Source of the DNA: Clostridiales bacterium
GTDB taxonomy: Bacteria > Bacillota > Clostridia > Oscillospirales > Acutalibacteraceae
DNA: 64,000 nucleotides
Reading direction: 5' to 3'
Assembly: GCA_012839185.1 (NCBI GenBank)
Contig: DUNU01000019.1
Location: 1 to 64,000, forward strand
Shown: positions 55,677-63,656 of the stretch, piece by piece
Layout: each line of letters opens with the position of its first letter
How positions within the stretch are numbered: the first letter of the stretch is position 1
Notes under the pieces: generated by a model
Databases searched by the model: none
Told to the model about the DNA's origin: nothing
Seen by the model: only the letters and a program-made list of their open reading frames with translations
Translations under genes and position numbers: made by a program

Positions 55677-55704
55677 CAAAAACGGTTACGAAAAGCAACC
55701 GTTT
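55677..55704 (-). terminator. Terminator after the proximal tRNA-Thr-like remnant
   Basis: On the minus strand AAAACGGTTGC and GTAACCGTTTT form a stem followed by TTGTTTTTG. Confidence 0.7.
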
Positions 55705-55830
55705 TAATTGGAGCTGATGACCGGATTCGAATGCTGACGCATTCGCTACTCGCTTCGCTCGGTCCTATTTATAACGCAGCTCACTCCGCCTGCGGCGAAC
55801 CGTTCGCTATGCGTAGTCGGTTCGAATCCT
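55695..55830 (-). repeat. Proximal 180-bp-period repeat with defective tRNA-Thr 3' end
   Basis: This unit is about 97% identical to the unit at 55515-55650 and has the same tRNA-Thr 3'-half end. The matching T-arm/acceptor segments of the two remnants and of the intact tRNA-Thr start at 55531, 55711 and 55891, exactly 180 bp apart. They may be recombination products or attachment-site scars. Confidence 0.85.
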
Positions 55831-55852
55831 ATATTGGTTGCTAAAAGTACTA

Positions 55853-55884
55853 ATTAAAAACGGCTGCCAAATGGCAACCATTTT
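55853..55884 (-). terminator. Terminator of tRNA-Asp/tRNA-Thr
   Basis: On the minus strand GGTTGCC and GGCAGCC form a hairpin followed by GTTTTTAATT, just beyond tRNA-Thr. Confidence 0.78.
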
Positions 55885-55888
55885 AAAT

Positions 55889-55964
55889 TGGAGCTGATGA
55901 CCGGATTCGAACCGGTGACCTCGTCCTTACCAAGGACGTGCTCTGCCTCCTGAGCCACATCAGC
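55889..55964 (-). tRNA. tRNA-Thr(GGT)
   Basis: On the minus strand the acceptor GCTGATG/CATCAGC, D-arm GGCTCAGGAGGCAGAGC, anticodon stem CGTCC/GGACG with loop TTGGTAA (anticodon GGT), and T-arm CCGGTTCGAATCCGG are intact. CCA is encoded. It lies 9 bp downstream of tRNA-Asp, probably on one transcript. Confidence 0.95.
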
Positions 55965-55973
55965 ATAAGAATA

Positions 55974-56050
55974 TGGCGACCCGGAACGGGCTCGAACCGT
56001 CGACCTCTAGCGTGACAGGCTAGCGTTCTAACCAACTGAACTACCGGGCC
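55974..56050 (-). tRNA. tRNA-Asp(GTC)
   Basis: On the minus strand the acceptor GGCCCGG/CCGGGTC, anticodon stem CTAGC/GCTAG with loop CTGTCAC (anticodon GTC), T-arm GGTTCGAGCCC and encoded CCA are present. Confidence 0.95.
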
Positions 56051-56110
56051 ACATGAGCTGTGAATTATTGCAAATATTTCGGAAGAATCGTCAACTTTAT
56101 CCTCTTAAAA

Positions 56111-56140
56111 GCGGTTTAACCGCCTGAACTACCGGACCGC
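56111..56140 (-). pseudogene. tRNA 5'-half remnant
   Basis: On the minus strand the sequence reads GCGGTCCGGTAGTTCAGGCG and continues GTTAAACCGC, a plausible acceptor strand plus D-arm similar to tRNA-Asp (GGCCCGGTAGTTCAG). No anticodon or T-arm follows. It lies upstream of the intact tRNA-Asp, beyond a 60-bp spacer. Confidence 0.65.
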
Positions 56141-56141
56141 A

Positions 56142-56172
56142 AAAAGCTGTGTAAATATCAAACACAGCTTTG
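56142..56172. terminator. Terminator of the GH16 gene
   Basis: AAAGCTGTGT and ACACAGCTTT form a stem; on the minus strand a TTTTTGC run follows. It lies about 40 bp downstream of the minus-strand glucanase gene. Confidence 0.8.
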
Positions 56173-56211
56173 TCATTATACTATATAAGCAAGAATTTGT
56201 CAAGAGGTTTT

Positions 56212-57069
56212 TCAATTATTCAATAAATCTTTATACTGGTATGCACGGACATAATCAACGATCATCTGACATTCTTCGCCCGGAGCATTTTCACGACCGC
56301 TGGGGATTGCATTTTCGCCGGCCAAAAAGTTAGAAAGTATCATATATTGTGGATTTTGAGATACACCGCCCCAAGATGTTCGGAAAGTTTCGACACGGTT
56401 TATGTAGAAAATATATTCCTTTTCATTCCATTCAACGCCGTAGGTGTTATATTCCTCGTAAGGATTGCCCCTGATTAAGAATTTTTTTGCTCTCATTGTC
56501 TGATGTGCTTCGTCATATCCGTCATAATGGAGGTTTGATGTGATAGCATTATTTCTTATATCCCCATATCTGTCGGATTCGAAAATATCAATCTCCGTAC
56601 CATCTTTTCCGCTGCCGTCAACATTGAAAACTCCCTCATTCATCATCCAGAAAGCACCGCATACATCAACGCCTTTCGGAAGAATACAGCGACATTCAAA
56701 ATATCCGAAACATTGGGAAAAACCATTAATGACATCATCATCGGTATCAAGTCCGGATGAGTACCAACCTGCACCGGTACCACCCATTCCGTCAGGCAGA
56801 TATTTTATCGGCATAATCAAATTGCCGTCCTCAACATATGGGATGTATTTGTTCAGATAGGCACCGCCACGGATTGTTGAAACATCTCCGTAGCAGTAAT
56901 GTCCCGACCATACGGAATAGTCAAGGTAGTCGAAATCATCCTCAAATGTGAGTTCAAATTTTGATATGTCCAACTCCTCACCGGAAGGGTAATAGGGAAT
57001 GCCGAAAATGGAACAGAAGAATGCAATAATCGACATAAAAAACGCCGTAATTTTTGTTACAATATCCAT
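56212..57069 (-). CDS. Glycoside hydrolase family 16 protein
   Basis: The start is placed at ATG 57069, where AAGGAGTGAAATTT precedes it; the GTG at 57078 would lie inside this site. The 285-residue protein has an N-terminal hydrophobic segment (ITAFFMSIIAFFCSIFGIP), probably signal peptide or anchor, and the GH16 catalytic motif GTEIDIFES (nucleophile and acid/base Glu with Asp between). GH16 enzymes cut beta-1,3/1,4-glucans, agars or carrageenans; the loop features needed to tell which are not decisive. It is single-gene. Confidence 0.88.
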   Translation of the reverse strand: MDIVTKITAFFMSIIAFFCSIFGIPYYPSGEELDISKFELTFEDDFDYLDYSVWSGHYCYGDVSTIRGGAYLNKYIPYVEDGNLIMPIKYLPDGMGGTGAGWYSSGLDTDDDVINGFSQCFGYFECRCILPKGVDVCGAFWMMNEGVFNVDGSGKDGTEIDIFESDRYGDIRNNAITSNLHYDGYDEAHQTMRAKKFLIRGNPYEEYNTYGVEWNEKEYIFYINRVETFRTSWGGVSQNPQYMILSNFLAGENAIPSGRENAPGEECQMIVDYVRAYQYKDLLNN

Positions 57070-57155
57070 AAATTTCACTCCTTTTCTAATTCTTTAATTA
57101 ATTATAACACATTCAGATGCAAAAAGCAAGATAAAAATGGGTGTTAAAATAATAC

Positions 57156-57184
57156 TTGATTTTTGAGGATATTCATAGTATAAT
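57156..57184 (+). promoter_or_regulatory. Sigma-A promoter of the alpha/beta hydrolase gene
   Basis: TTGATT (57156-57161) and TATAAT (57179-57184) have a 17-bp spacer, 36 bp before the ATG. Confidence 0.78.
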
Positions 57185-57219
57185 AAATTAAAATAGAGTA
57201 GTATTGCGAAGGTGTTATT

Positions 57220-58155
57220 ATGGCTGTTATCAGAAAAGAAGCATATTTTAATTCAACCGACGGTAAGAATAAAGTTCGCACTCTTATTTGGGAAGACGAT
57301 TCTTGCGAGAAAGTTGCGGTATTTCAAATTGCACATGGTGTTGCCGAGCATATAGGTCGCTATGACGCATTTGCCCGTTATATGGCAGAAAACGGGTTTG
57401 TAGTTTGTGGTAATGACCATTTAGGTCACGGCAAAACTGCTACTGCCATTGAAGTTTTGGGACATATCAACGGGGATGACGGTGCTGTCCGTATTGTTGA
57501 CGATATGCATGTGCTTTATAATATTATGCACAAACGTTATCCCGATTTGCCGTACTTCCTGTTCGGACATAGTATGGGCTCTTTTGCCGCAAGAATTTAT
57601 GCCACTTTGTTTGGTTACGAGCTTTGCGGTCTTTGTCTTTGCGGAACGGGACAACTTCCCGAACAGGCAGGACTTTTGGAGATGCCGCTTGATTTATTGA
57701 TAAAGTATTTCGGTCATGACGGATCAGTGGGAAATTTATTCAGGTTGGCAGGAAAATTTCAGTCACTTCAATTTGAAGGCGAAACCGGCGATGAAAATGC
57801 CTGGCTTTCGAGAAATAAAGAGAACAGAGAGGACTATGCCGCAGATCCTTATTGCGGATTTTCCCTTCCCGCAGGTGGTATGAAAACTCTTGCAGCACTT
57901 GCGGTAAAGGCATGCAATCCAAATTGGGCAATCTCGATTCCGACGGCACTTCGTGTTATGCTTATTTCCGGTGCAAAAGACCCGATCGGGCAAAACGGCA
58001 GAGGCGTTCTGAAGGTTGCCGAACAACTTGAACTTGCAGGTATTGAGCCGACAGTTATTCTTTATCCCGGTGCACGTCATGAAATACTTAACGAAAATGA
58101 CCGTGATATGGTCTATAAAGATGTCTTAGCTTGGGCTTATGAGGCGATGAACTGA
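57220..58155 (+). CDS. Alpha/beta hydrolase, lysophospholipase/monoacylglycerol lipase type
   Basis: This 311-residue serine hydrolase has the fold and length of the lysophospholipase-like Hydrolase_4 family. Motifs: AHGVAEHIGRYDAFARYMAE, the nucleophile elbow FGHSMGSFAA (Ser), ISGAKDPIGQ (Asp) and YPGARHEILNE (His). It may hydrolyse lipid esters. It precedes ftsY with a 1-bp overlap, sharing a promoter. Confidence 0.88.
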   Translation: MAVIRKEAYFNSTDGKNKVRTLIWEDDSCEKVAVFQIAHGVAEHIGRYDAFARYMAENGFVVCGNDHLGHGKTATAIEVLGHINGDDGAVRIVDDMHVLYNIMHKRYPDLPYFLFGHSMGSFAARIYATLFGYELCGLCLCGTGQLPEQAGLLEMPLDLLIKYFGHDGSVGNLFRLAGKFQSLQFEGETGDENAWLSRNKENREDYAADPYCGFSLPAGGMKTLAALAVKACNPNWAISIPTALRVMLISGAKDPIGQNGRGVLKVAEQLELAGIEPTVILYPGARHEILNENDRDMVYKDVLAWAYEAMN

Positions 58156-59672
58156 TGGGAATATTCAGCAAATTTTCATGGGGCTTATCCAAAAGTCGTG
58201 CAAAAATGTCAAGTGCGATGGAGGATATGCTTGATTCGTTTGACGAAATAAATGACGATCTCTATACCGAACTTGAAGAAATCTTGGTAATGAGTGACGT
58301 TGGTGTATATACGGCACTTGAAATAGTTCAGGAGCTGAAATCAAGAGTATCTTCACAGAAGATTAAACGTCCCGACGAAGTTAAAAACGAAGTAAAGGAA
58401 ATAGTTGCCGAGATGCTTTCGGGTGGTGAAGATTTAGGTCTTATCACAAAACCATCCGTATTGCTTGTTATCGGCGTAAACGGTGTCGGTAAGACCACAA
58501 GCATCGGGAAACTTGCCGCTAAATACAAAAATGAAGGCAAAAATGTTTTGCTCGGTGCTGCGGATACTTTCCGTGCCGCCGCTATAGACCAGCTTGATAT
58601 ATGGGCAAAACGCACCGGGGTTGAAATAGTAAAACATAAGGAAGGTGCAGACCCTGCCGCTGTAGTATATGACAGTATTGCTGCCGCAAAATCTCGTGAT
58701 ACGGATATAATAATTATTGACACCGCAGGGCGACTTCACAACAAGAAGCATCTTATGGATGAACTTAACAAGATTTACAGAGTTATCGACAGGGAACTTC
58801 CGTATTCCGACCGAGAAGTTTTACTTGTTCTTGATGCAACCACCGGTCAGAATGCAGTCAGTCAAGCCAAGAGTTTCCAAGAGGCAACGGATAACGAAAT
58901 CACGGGAATTATTTTAACGAAGTTAGACGGAACTGCCAGGGGCGGTGTTGTGCTTGCGATAAAGAATGAACTTAAAATACCCGTCAAGTTTATCGGTGTC
59001 GGCGAACAGGTTGATGATTTGCAAGCATTTAATCCGAGAGTATTTGCCGACGCATTGTTTGAAGAAATTTCCGACGATTTACAAGAGGAGGAGAGTACAT
59101 ATCATGACGCCATTGCTGCTCACCAAGCTGATTATGAGCGTATTCAACGCAGCGGTAAAATTATGGAAGCACAGGAACTCAATAAGATCGCAAACTTCCA
59201 AGAAAACAATACGCAAGAAAAGAAGACTCTCACCGAAAGCGAGGCTACGCCGATATATGAAGCAGAACTTTTCGCCGGTAAGAAACAGACGATAAGTGAT
59301 TCTGATTTGCAAGAGGTTTTATCGGAGGTTGCGGAAGCATTTGTTGAAGCAGCTGAGGAAGAAATAGCACAAAATGTTATTGCCGAAACAACCGAAAAGT
59401 CTGAATCAAATGAAGAAATTGTTGAAGAAACAGTTAACGACAGTATTGTCGAGCAGGTTGAAGAAAAACCGGCAACTGCAAGTATTTACGATATTTTCGG
59501 TACTGCTCCCGATGAGAGTACAGAACCTATAATTGAAACTCCGGTTGATGAAGAAACTGAAATATCCGAAACAGTTGAAGACGTTGCTCCGACTCCGATC
59601 GAGCAACCTGAACAATCCGAAAAGAAAAAGAAAAGAGGATTATTCGGTGGATTATTTAATCGCAACTCATAA
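58155..59672 (+). CDS. ftsY: Signal recognition particle receptor FtsY with C-terminal acidic tail
   Basis: FtsY is the SRP receptor GTPase at the membrane. The NG domain lies at the N-terminus: residues 1-90 form N, G1 GVNGVGKTT (107-115), DTAGR (189-193) and TKLDG (255-259). Residues 307-505 form a long Glu-rich tail ending KKKKRGLFGGLFNRNS, which looks like the membrane-binding basic amphipathic segment usually at the N-terminus. The total of 505 exceeds the ~300-350 of tail-less FtsY. It overlaps rdgB by 26 bp. Confidence 0.92.
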   Translation: MGIFSKFSWGLSKSRAKMSSAMEDMLDSFDEINDDLYTELEEILVMSDVGVYTALEIVQELKSRVSSQKIKRPDEVKNEVKEIVAEMLSGGEDLGLITKPSVLLVIGVNGVGKTTSIGKLAAKYKNEGKNVLLGAADTFRAAAIDQLDIWAKRTGVEIVKHKEGADPAAVVYDSIAAAKSRDTDIIIIDTAGRLHNKKHLMDELNKIYRVIDRELPYSDREVLLVLDATTGQNAVSQAKSFQEATDNEITGIILTKLDGTARGGVVLAIKNELKIPVKFIGVGEQVDDLQAFNPRVFADALFEEISDDLQEEESTYHDAIAAHQADYERIQRSGKIMEAQELNKIANFQENNTQEKKTLTESEATPIYEAELFAGKKQTISDSDLQEVLSEVAEAFVEAAEEEIAQNVIAETTEKSESNEEIVEETVNDSIVEQVEEKPATASIYDIFGTAPDESTEPIIETPVDEETEISETVEDVAPTPIEQPEQSEKKKKRGLFGGLFNRNS

Positions 59673-60225
59673 CAAGGGCAAGAAAGCCGAGCTTGAGAGA
59701 ATACTTAAACCATTGGGTATCAATATAAAGCTCCCCGAAGATATTGGTATTGAACTGACTGATGTCGAAGAAACGGGAACCACATTTCGTGAAAATGCAT
59801 ATCTTAAAGCATTTAACGGAATGAAAGAATCGAATTTGCCCTGTATTGCCGATGATTCGGGTTTGATCGTTGATGCACTTCCCGACAAATTAGGTATTCA
59901 TACAGCAAGATACGGCGGAGAAGATATGCCCTATCCCGAAAAGATACAAAAGCTTATTGGCGAGATGAAGGATGTTGAAAATCGAGCCGCTCGATTTATA
60001 AGTACGATTTGCTGTGTATATCCCGACGAAACTACCCTTTATGCCGAAGGTATGTGTGAAGGAGTTATCGGTTTTGAGCCTATGGGGAATAACGGTTTTG
60101 GTTTTGATCCGATTTTCTATGTTGGAGACAAGAGTTTTGCTGCTCTGACTGCCGAAGAAAAGGATGCAATAAGCCACAGAGGCAATGCCTTACGTAATTT
60201 TAGAAAAATTTTTGAAAATTCTTGA
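59647..60225 (+). CDS. rdgB: XTP/dITP diphosphatase (RdgB/HAM1 family)
   Basis: RdgB removes non-canonical purine NTPs. GTG 59647 with AGAGGA eight bases earlier gives 192 residues starting at DYLIATHNKGKKAELERIL, the family N-terminus; the longer frame inside ftsY is out of alignment. Motifs: TGTTFRENAYLKAF, DDSGLIVDALPD, GVHTAR-like GIHTARYGG and GFGFDPIFYV. It is coupled to ftsY. Confidence 0.95.
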   Translation: MDYLIATHNKGKKAELERILKPLGINIKLPEDIGIELTDVEETGTTFRENAYLKAFNGMKESNLPCIADDSGLIVDALPDKLGIHTARYGGEDMPYPEKIQKLIGEMKDVENRAARFISTICCVYPDETTLYAEGMCEGVIGFEPMGNNGFGFDPIFYVGDKSFAALTAEEKDAISHRGNALRNFRKIFENS

Positions 60226-60249
60226 TTTGTTCAAGATTGGGAGAAACTA

Positions 60250-60621
60250 ATGACAGGAAAAGAAAGAGCCGAGTTCAGAGCAAAAGCTAATAACCTCGAA
60301 CCTCTGTTTCAGATTGGAAAAGGCGGAGTTACCGATTCAGTAATCGCTCAGCTTGAATCAGTATTTAATACTCACGAGCTTGTCAAAGTCAAAATATTAT
60401 TGGACACTTGTCCTGATAAACCTCGTGATGCGGCAAGAAAATTATCTGCCGCAACCGGTGCCGATGAAATACAAGTTATTGGCGGAGTTATCGTGCTTTA
60501 TCGCTATAATGAAGAACTCCATAAACCTAAAAAACTACTTACTTTTGCTCAGAAAATACCTGCAAGCAAAAGACACAGTATCACAAATCGAAAGAGAATC
60601 AAAGAACATAATTCTAAATGA
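60250..60621 (+). CDS. yhbY: YhbY-family RNA-binding protein
   Basis: This 123-residue protein has the CRM/YhbY RNA-binding fold with LEPLFQIGKGGVTDSVIAQL (GxxG loop KGGVT), HELVKVKIL and VIGGVIVLYR. E. coli YhbY associates with pre-50S subunits. The C-terminal extension is basic. The gene overlaps the open frame of the next gene by a few bases only if its upstream start were used, which is not favoured. Confidence 0.92.
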   Translation: MTGKERAEFRAKANNLEPLFQIGKGGVTDSVIAQLESVFNTHELVKVKILLDTCPDKPRDAARKLSAATGADEIQVIGGVIVLYRYNEELHKPKKLLTFAQKIPASKRHSITNRKRIKEHNSK

Positions 60622-60659
60622 GAAAACAAAATTCTATAAAAGTTGAATGGAGAACATTT

Positions 60660-61631
60660 ATGAGAAAACTAAGACCTATTGCATTGATGCTTGTTATCGT
60701 GATGGTATGCTTTGCATTCACATCTTGCCAAACAACATTTAACGGACTTAATGAAGGTGCAACTATTGTTATGCATGTTGTCGGTGCTCCGCAGGACATG
60801 GGTAATTTCGGCTTAGGTGGTTCCGGCAGAGGTTCCGCTGCTCCCGTTGTTCCCACCCCTACGGCTGCTCCTGCTCCGATTCCTACAGCAGCACCCGTAA
60901 CAAATGCTCCTGCAGAAGAAACTCCGACACAAGCAGCCCCCTCAGGTGAAACCACGACGCAGGCTCCCTCAGGAGAAACAACCACCGCTGCTCCCGCAGG
61001 TGACGGTACCCCCTCAACAAAAGAAGAAATTGTCAACCTTTTCACAACTGCTTATAACAAAGCAATGGCTGAAGCAAAGGGTGCAACTCATGTTAAGACA
61101 AGCCCCACAAATAATCCTCCGATTGTTGAAACCGGCAAACTCTCCTCCATTGCATCCGGTCTTATGGGTTCATTTCTTAAGGAAAGTTCTCCCAATACAG
61201 AAATTCCTGTTACTGATGTTCCGCCCAAAGGTCTTTCAACTTCTCCTCTTACCGCAGCCATTGTAGCAGAAGCTACTTGCACAGAAAATGCAGGTGTTTA
61301 TGAAGTAATGATTAAACTCAACTGCACTGAGGAAAACCCCGATGTCAATCCTCCCGCAGGCGGCGGTAAGGCAGGTACTATTGTTAATGTTCTCGAAACA
61401 TCAACAATTACCGATGCGGTTGGCAATGTCGTCAAGTTTGAAAATCCTAAGAATACATATTTTGATACAACAGTAAAAGCAAAGATTGAAAAGGACTCAG
61501 GAAAACTCCTTGAACTTCAGGCAATTTGTCCGAGTATTCTCTCTTTTGATAAGGTTACAGCAGTAGTACTTTCTGTTGAAAATGCGAGAATAGGCCTCAC
61601 ATACGACGATACGTACAAAATTAACTGGTAA
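60660..61631 (+). CDS. Putative lipoprotein with Pro/Thr/Ala-rich linker
   Basis: ATG 60660 with GGAG upstream gives 323 residues starting MRKLRPIALMLVIVMVCFAF with lipobox FTSC. A low-complexity region (about 55-130) is rich in Ala, Pro, Thr and repeats APSGETTT- or TAAPAPIPT-like units, a surface linker or spacer. The C-terminal domain is beta-rich without recognised motif. A role as an anchored surface protein is inference. Confidence 0.75.
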   Translation: MRKLRPIALMLVIVMVCFAFTSCQTTFNGLNEGATIVMHVVGAPQDMGNFGLGGSGRGSAAPVVPTPTAAPAPIPTAAPVTNAPAEETPTQAAPSGETTTQAPSGETTTAAPAGDGTPSTKEEIVNLFTTAYNKAMAEAKGATHVKTSPTNNPPIVETGKLSSIASGLMGSFLKESSPNTEIPVTDVPPKGLSTSPLTAAIVAEATCTENAGVYEVMIKLNCTEENPDVNPPAGGGKAGTIVNVLETSTITDAVGNVVKFENPKNTYFDTTVKAKIEKDSGKLLELQAICPSILSFDKVTAVVLSVENARIGLTYDDTYKINW

Positions 61632-61633
61632 TT

Positions 61634-62389
61634 ATGGAAAAATCAAAGGGTAAACCGCTTACCGGTTTTCACCTTAAACTCATTGCAATAATAACAATGA
61701 TGATAGACCATGTCGCTCATATGTTTGTATCCGATTTGCCGATGGATTCATATCAGATAATGCGTCTTATCGGTCGAATTGCAATGCCCGTTTTCTGTTT
61801 TATGTGTGTTGAGGGTGTGCTTTACACGAAGAATATCAAAAAGTACGCTCTTCGTATGTTTATTTTCGCGGTCATAAGTGAAATCCCGTTTAATCTCTTA
61901 AGTACTCGCGGTGCGAACATAAAAAATATTGAAAACCAAAATGTAATGTGGACTTTACTTTTTGGCATTTTGATGCTATATGCGATAGAACAGGGGAAGA
62001 AATACAGCGAAGCTATGCACGTAACAGCTTTGATTGTCGCTCCGTTGATTGCTTGTCTTCTGGCTTTCTATATGAAAACCGACTATGGATATTTCGGAAT
62101 TCTTCTCATTTTAGTCTTGTATCTGACGTATAAAAAGCCACTGCTTACAGTAATTGGTTTAGGACTTATGTGTACCGTTGTGTATGCTTTGATTTATGGG
62201 GTTGGCATGTATTTTGGTGGTCGCTACTATCCGATTCCAAACGAGATAACCGGTGTGTTGGCTGCCGTTCCAATCTGTTTGTATTCCGGGAAACAAGGAT
62301 ATTACAACAAGGTCGTAAAATATTTTTTCTATGCCTTTTATCCTGCACATATTTTGATAATTGCCGCATTGAAATCAGTTATTCACTAA
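61634..62389 (+). CDS. TraX-family membrane protein
   Basis: This 251-residue protein has about six to seven hydrophobic helices and the TraX family N-terminus (GFHLKLIAIITMMIDHVAHM) with GRIAMPVFCFMCVEG. TraX in the F plasmid acetylates pilin; related membrane acyltransferases occur on many Firmicute chromosomes with unknown substrates. There are no conjugation genes nearby. It starts 2 bp after the lipoprotein gene stop, and the two are probably cotranscribed. Confidence 0.87.
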   Translation: MEKSKGKPLTGFHLKLIAIITMMIDHVAHMFVSDLPMDSYQIMRLIGRIAMPVFCFMCVEGVLYTKNIKKYALRMFIFAVISEIPFNLLSTRGANIKNIENQNVMWTLLFGILMLYAIEQGKKYSEAMHVTALIVAPLIACLLAFYMKTDYGYFGILLILVLYLTYKKPLLTVIGLGLMCTVVYALIYGVGMYFGGRYYPIPNEITGVLAAVPICLYSGKQGYYNKVVKYFFYAFYPAHILIIAALKSVIH

Positions 62390-62423
62390 ATTATTATGCT
62401 TTTGTAAACATTTTTCTAAATGC

Positions 62424-62452
62424 TTGCAAAGTAAATGCTTTTCGTATATAAT
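62424..62452 (+). promoter_or_regulatory. Sigma-A promoter of the small secreted protein
   Basis: TTGCAA (62424-62429) and TATAAT (62447-62452) have a 17-bp spacer, 34 bp before the ATG. Confidence 0.78.
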
Positions 62453-62486
62453 TAAATTAGCAAAATAAACGAAAGAGGGTAATTTT

Positions 62487-62948
62487 ATGAAAAAAATTAT
62501 TTCCGTATTACTCGCAGTCATAATTTTAGCAATGCCTTTTATATTGACTGCATCTGCTGAAGGAATTGATGATCCGCTTACTCCAGTTCATTATGTTCAA
62601 CTCCCTGAAAAGACAGAGCAATTTGAGGTTGTTCCGCTTGATGGCTATTCTCAATATGTCGTTCACGGCGAAGAATTTGTATTCAGAGTAATCCCTGCAC
62701 CGGGTTACAGCGTTCAGATGCTTCAGGTTTCGTATTATGATACCGAACATGGCAAGCATACTTCTGTTTCCATTGAGCCGATGAAAGCTCCCGACACCTT
62801 TACGATTGAAACAGTAACAACAAATATTACCGTTTCTTGCAATCTTGTTATGGAAAATTCAAGAGCAAGTCTTTTCCGTGCTCTGGTTGAGTTCATTCGT
62901 CAGATATTAGAATTATTTTCAAGAATTTTCGGCGGCACAGGAACATAA
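62487..62948 (+). CDS. Small secreted protein with C-terminal amphipathic helix
   Basis: This 153-residue protein has a signal peptide (MKKIISVLLAVIILAMPF, cut after ASA) and a small beta-rich middle domain. It ends with SLFRALVEFIRQILELFSRIF and a short Gly/Thr tail, a hydrophobic amphipathic helix of the same kind as that ending the large protein at 9971. No homologue is recognised. It has its own promoter and precedes a DUF4234 gene by 13 bp. Confidence 0.75.
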   Translation: MKKIISVLLAVIILAMPFILTASAEGIDDPLTPVHYVQLPEKTEQFEVVPLDGYSQYVVHGEEFVFRVIPAPGYSVQMLQVSYYDTEHGKHTSVSIEPMKAPDTFTIETVTTNITVSCNLVMENSRASLFRALVEFIRQILELFSRIFGGTGT

Positions 62949-62961
62949 TTGAGGTGACAAA

Positions 62962-63477
62962 ATGACTATTACTAAACGCAGCATTGTTACAAGTATTATA
63001 CTCACTTTTATTACTTTCGGTTTTTATGGTATTTATTGGGGAATTAAACTTGCTGATGAGTCTGTCAAAGTAAAAGACCCGAATGACAGCGGTTTTGTTG
63101 AAAAAATACTTATGGTCTTTGTTCCCTTTGCCGGTTGTTATCTTGCAGAAAGAAAATTAAGTGAGGGTTGTGAAGCTCGCGGTATCCGCCATGCCGACAA
63201 CTCTATCCTCTATCTCGTCCTTGGTTTGTTTGGTTATGGGCTTATCAGTTGGGCTTTGATGCAAAACGACTTAAATCAGCTTGCTGAAAATCCTGTTATG
63301 ACATACGGAAACAATCATGGTGCACAACCGCAGAATCCTCCCTATCAGTCTACTCCTGATTATAACCAACCGCAGTATGCACCTCCGGTTTATGACCAAT
63401 ATCAACAACAATATGCACCTCCCGTTTACGAACAACCCCAGCAACAAAATACTCCTCCTTCCGACAATCAACAATAA
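62962..63477 (+). CDS. DUF4234-like membrane protein with Gln/Pro-rich tail
   Basis: This 171-residue protein has the DUF4234 start (TKRSIVTSIILTFITFGFYG then IYWGIKLADE) with two membrane helices (about 10-30 and 85-100). The C-terminal 60 residues are repeats such as YAPPVYDQYQQQ and YAPPVYEQPQQQ, a Tyr/Pro/Gln-rich tail likely disordered in the cytoplasm. Function is unknown. It is followed by a strong terminator. Confidence 0.82.
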   Translation: MTITKRSIVTSIILTFITFGFYGIYWGIKLADESVKVKDPNDSGFVEKILMVFVPFAGCYLAERKLSEGCEARGIRHADNSILYLVLGLFGYGLISWALMQNDLNQLAENPVMTYGNNHGAQPQNPPYQSTPDYNQPQYAPPVYDQYQQQYAPPVYEQPQQQNTPPSDNQQ

Positions 63478-63480
63478 AAA

Positions 63481-63506
63481 TTCCGGCAGTTATCTGCCGG
63501 TTTTTC
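63481..63506 (+). terminator. Terminator of the DUF4234 gene
   Basis: CCGGCAG (63483-63489) and CTGCCGG (63494-63500) form a stem with TTAT loop followed by a T5 run. The next 150 bases to the cyclophilin stop hold nothing recognised. Confidence 0.9.
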
Positions 63507-63656
63507 TGTTTAAAGTGAGTAACATTTAAATATTTGATTTCAGTACATTGTACAATCATTTAATGCATTACAAAAATAGTGTGGCAGTATTGATGACTGC
63601 TATGTTTTTATTGATTTAATTCTATACAGGTTATGCAAGTGTTATTTTTATAAAAA

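Noticed and set aside
55515-55830. Tandem 180-bp repeats considered as CRISPR or an rRNA spacer array
   Set aside because: Period and content (tRNA 3' half plus terminator) do not match either.
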